The notes under the pieces were generated by a model, which was given only the letters and a program-made list of their open reading frames with translations, ran no database searches and had not been told where the DNA came from. DNA of 53,048 nucleotides from Actinomycetes bacterium. GTDB lineage: Bacteria; Actinomycetota; Acidimicrobiia; Acidimicrobiales; Ilumatobacteraceae. Below are positions 52,405 to 53,048 of the stretch, one piece after another. The DNA is taken from the NCBI GenBank assembly GCA_014190235.1, contig BJGC01000014.1, positions 1 to 53,048 on the forward strand, in the 5' to 3' direction. A program made the translations under genes and the position numbers. How positions within the stretch are numbered: position 1 is the first letter of the stretch; every line of letters starts with the position of its first letter.

Positions 52405-53048
52405 GCTGCAGTGCCACCAATTGTCAAAGACTTCACTCGCAGAGTTGGCTGACCGTCACCCACTGGCACCCCTTGGCCGTATTTACCGCAGGTTCCGGGA
52501 CCACCCATGGCAAAGTCGTTACCCAACAAATCAATGTCTTGCAGCACTTGGGGTCCGTTGCCGATGAGGTTTCCTTCACGCAATGGCTCAGTGATTTCTC
52601 CGTTCTCAATGAGATACGCCTCGGTCATGCCAAACACAAAATCACCGGTGGCAGTGTCAACACTTCCGCCGCCAAGTTTGGCGACATACACACCACTCGG
52701 AGTGTTCTTAATAATGTCTTCTGGATCTTGGGTTCCGTTAAGCACGAAAGTATTCGTCATACGCACCATCGGAAGATGTGAGTATGACTGGCGACGACCG
52801 TTTCCGGTTTGTGGTCGATTCTCATTGCGGGCCCGAATGTAGTCCCACATGTATTCTGTCAACACCCCATTTTCAATCAAGACATTGCGTTTGCTGACAT
52901 GACCTTCATCATCGATTCCGATCGCACCCCATTCTGCAGTCATGGTTCCGTCATCTACCAATGTCACAAGCGGTGACGCCACCAACTCGCCACGGCGGTC
53001 TTTGTACACACTGGCTCCCTTTGCCACAAGATCTGCTTCAAGACCATG
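52401..53048 (-). CDS. tldD: TldD catalytic subunit, N-terminal part outside window
   Basis: Frame open to the window edge; 215 residues visible. C-terminal two-fifths of TldD: GIDDEGHVSKRNVLIENGVLTEYMWDY in part, RMTNTFVLNGTQDPEDII, and GPGTCGKYGQGVPVGDGQPTLRVKSLTIGG at the end. The HExxH zinc motif lies in the missing part, so catalysis cannot be judged. Overlaps tldE by 4 bp. Confidence 0.93.
   Translation of the reverse strand, partial: HGLEADLVAKGASVYKDRRGELVASPLVTLVDDGTMTAEWGAIGIDDEGHVSKRNVLIENGVLTEYMWDYIRARNENRPQTGNGRRQSYSHLPMVRMTNTFVLNGTQDPEDIIKNTPSGVYVAKLGGGSVDTATGDFVFGMTEAYLIENGEITEPLREGNLIGNGPQVLQDIDLLGNDFAMGGPGTCGKYGQGVPVGDGQPTLRVKSLTIGGTAA

Overview
The window looks like a chromosomal segment of a planktonic actinobacterium, most likely class Acidimicrobiia (an Ilumatobacteraceae-like lineage). 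This is inferred from content: a 30-residue bS22 gene, the actinobacterial block eno / divIC / DUF501 / ppx, a GlpR/SepX-like membrane protein near a MoeA-type gene, and a roughly balanced base composition with very short intergenic gaps. No phage, insertion sequence or CRISPR array is visible.

Layout. 1-15.6 kb is core housekeeping on the + strand: metG (partial), tatD, a double-psi beta-barrel protein, rsmA, ispE; then bS22 (minus strand) and tRNA-Gln; then a C-terminally shortened glmU, prs, rplY, pth, mfd, a PpiC-type lipoprotein, a methylase-MazG fusion, eno and a DivIC/FtsB-type division gene preceded by a LexA-like palindrome. 15.7-30.4 kb is a molybdenum hydroxylase region: coxL (form II motif AYRGAGR), a three-gene ABC-2 exporter, coxS, coxM, a PAP2-type membrane protein, an atypical SDR, an FAD amine oxidase, then the accessory set MoxR/CoxD, CoxE, two XdhC-type proteins, a MocA-like cytidylyltransferase and CoxG, with an NlpC/P60 hydrolase on the other strand. 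This region separates divIC from DUF501 and ppx, which are close neighbours in many actinobacteria.

31.8-43.4 kb is mixed: a RimJ-like acetyltransferase, a His-rich orphan, a secreted subtilase divergent from a repeat-bearing secreted protein, two crotonases, queF, a PfkB kinase, an MFS transporter, an acyl-CoA synthetase, tRNA-Ala and a repeat-bearing lipoprotein. 43.4-49.1 kb holds the molybdenum cofactor genes moeA, moaA, moaC (with a crotonase between the last two), flanked by galU and a GlpR/SepX-like gene. 49.2-53 kb holds an FmdB-like protein without cysteines, an SAF protein, uppP, and tldE with partial tldD.

The genes fit together: moaA, moaC and moeA make the Mo cofactor, the MocA-like protein would convert it to the cytosine dinucleotide form, XdhC and CoxDE would mature the CoxLMS enzyme, and CoxG would link it to the membrane. 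Two window-wide themes stand out. Many genes have a TANNNT or CANNNT hexamer ending 6-8 nt before the start codon, which predicts widespread leaderless mRNAs. Nearly all convergent gene pairs are 0-7 bp apart, leaving no room for intrinsic terminators.
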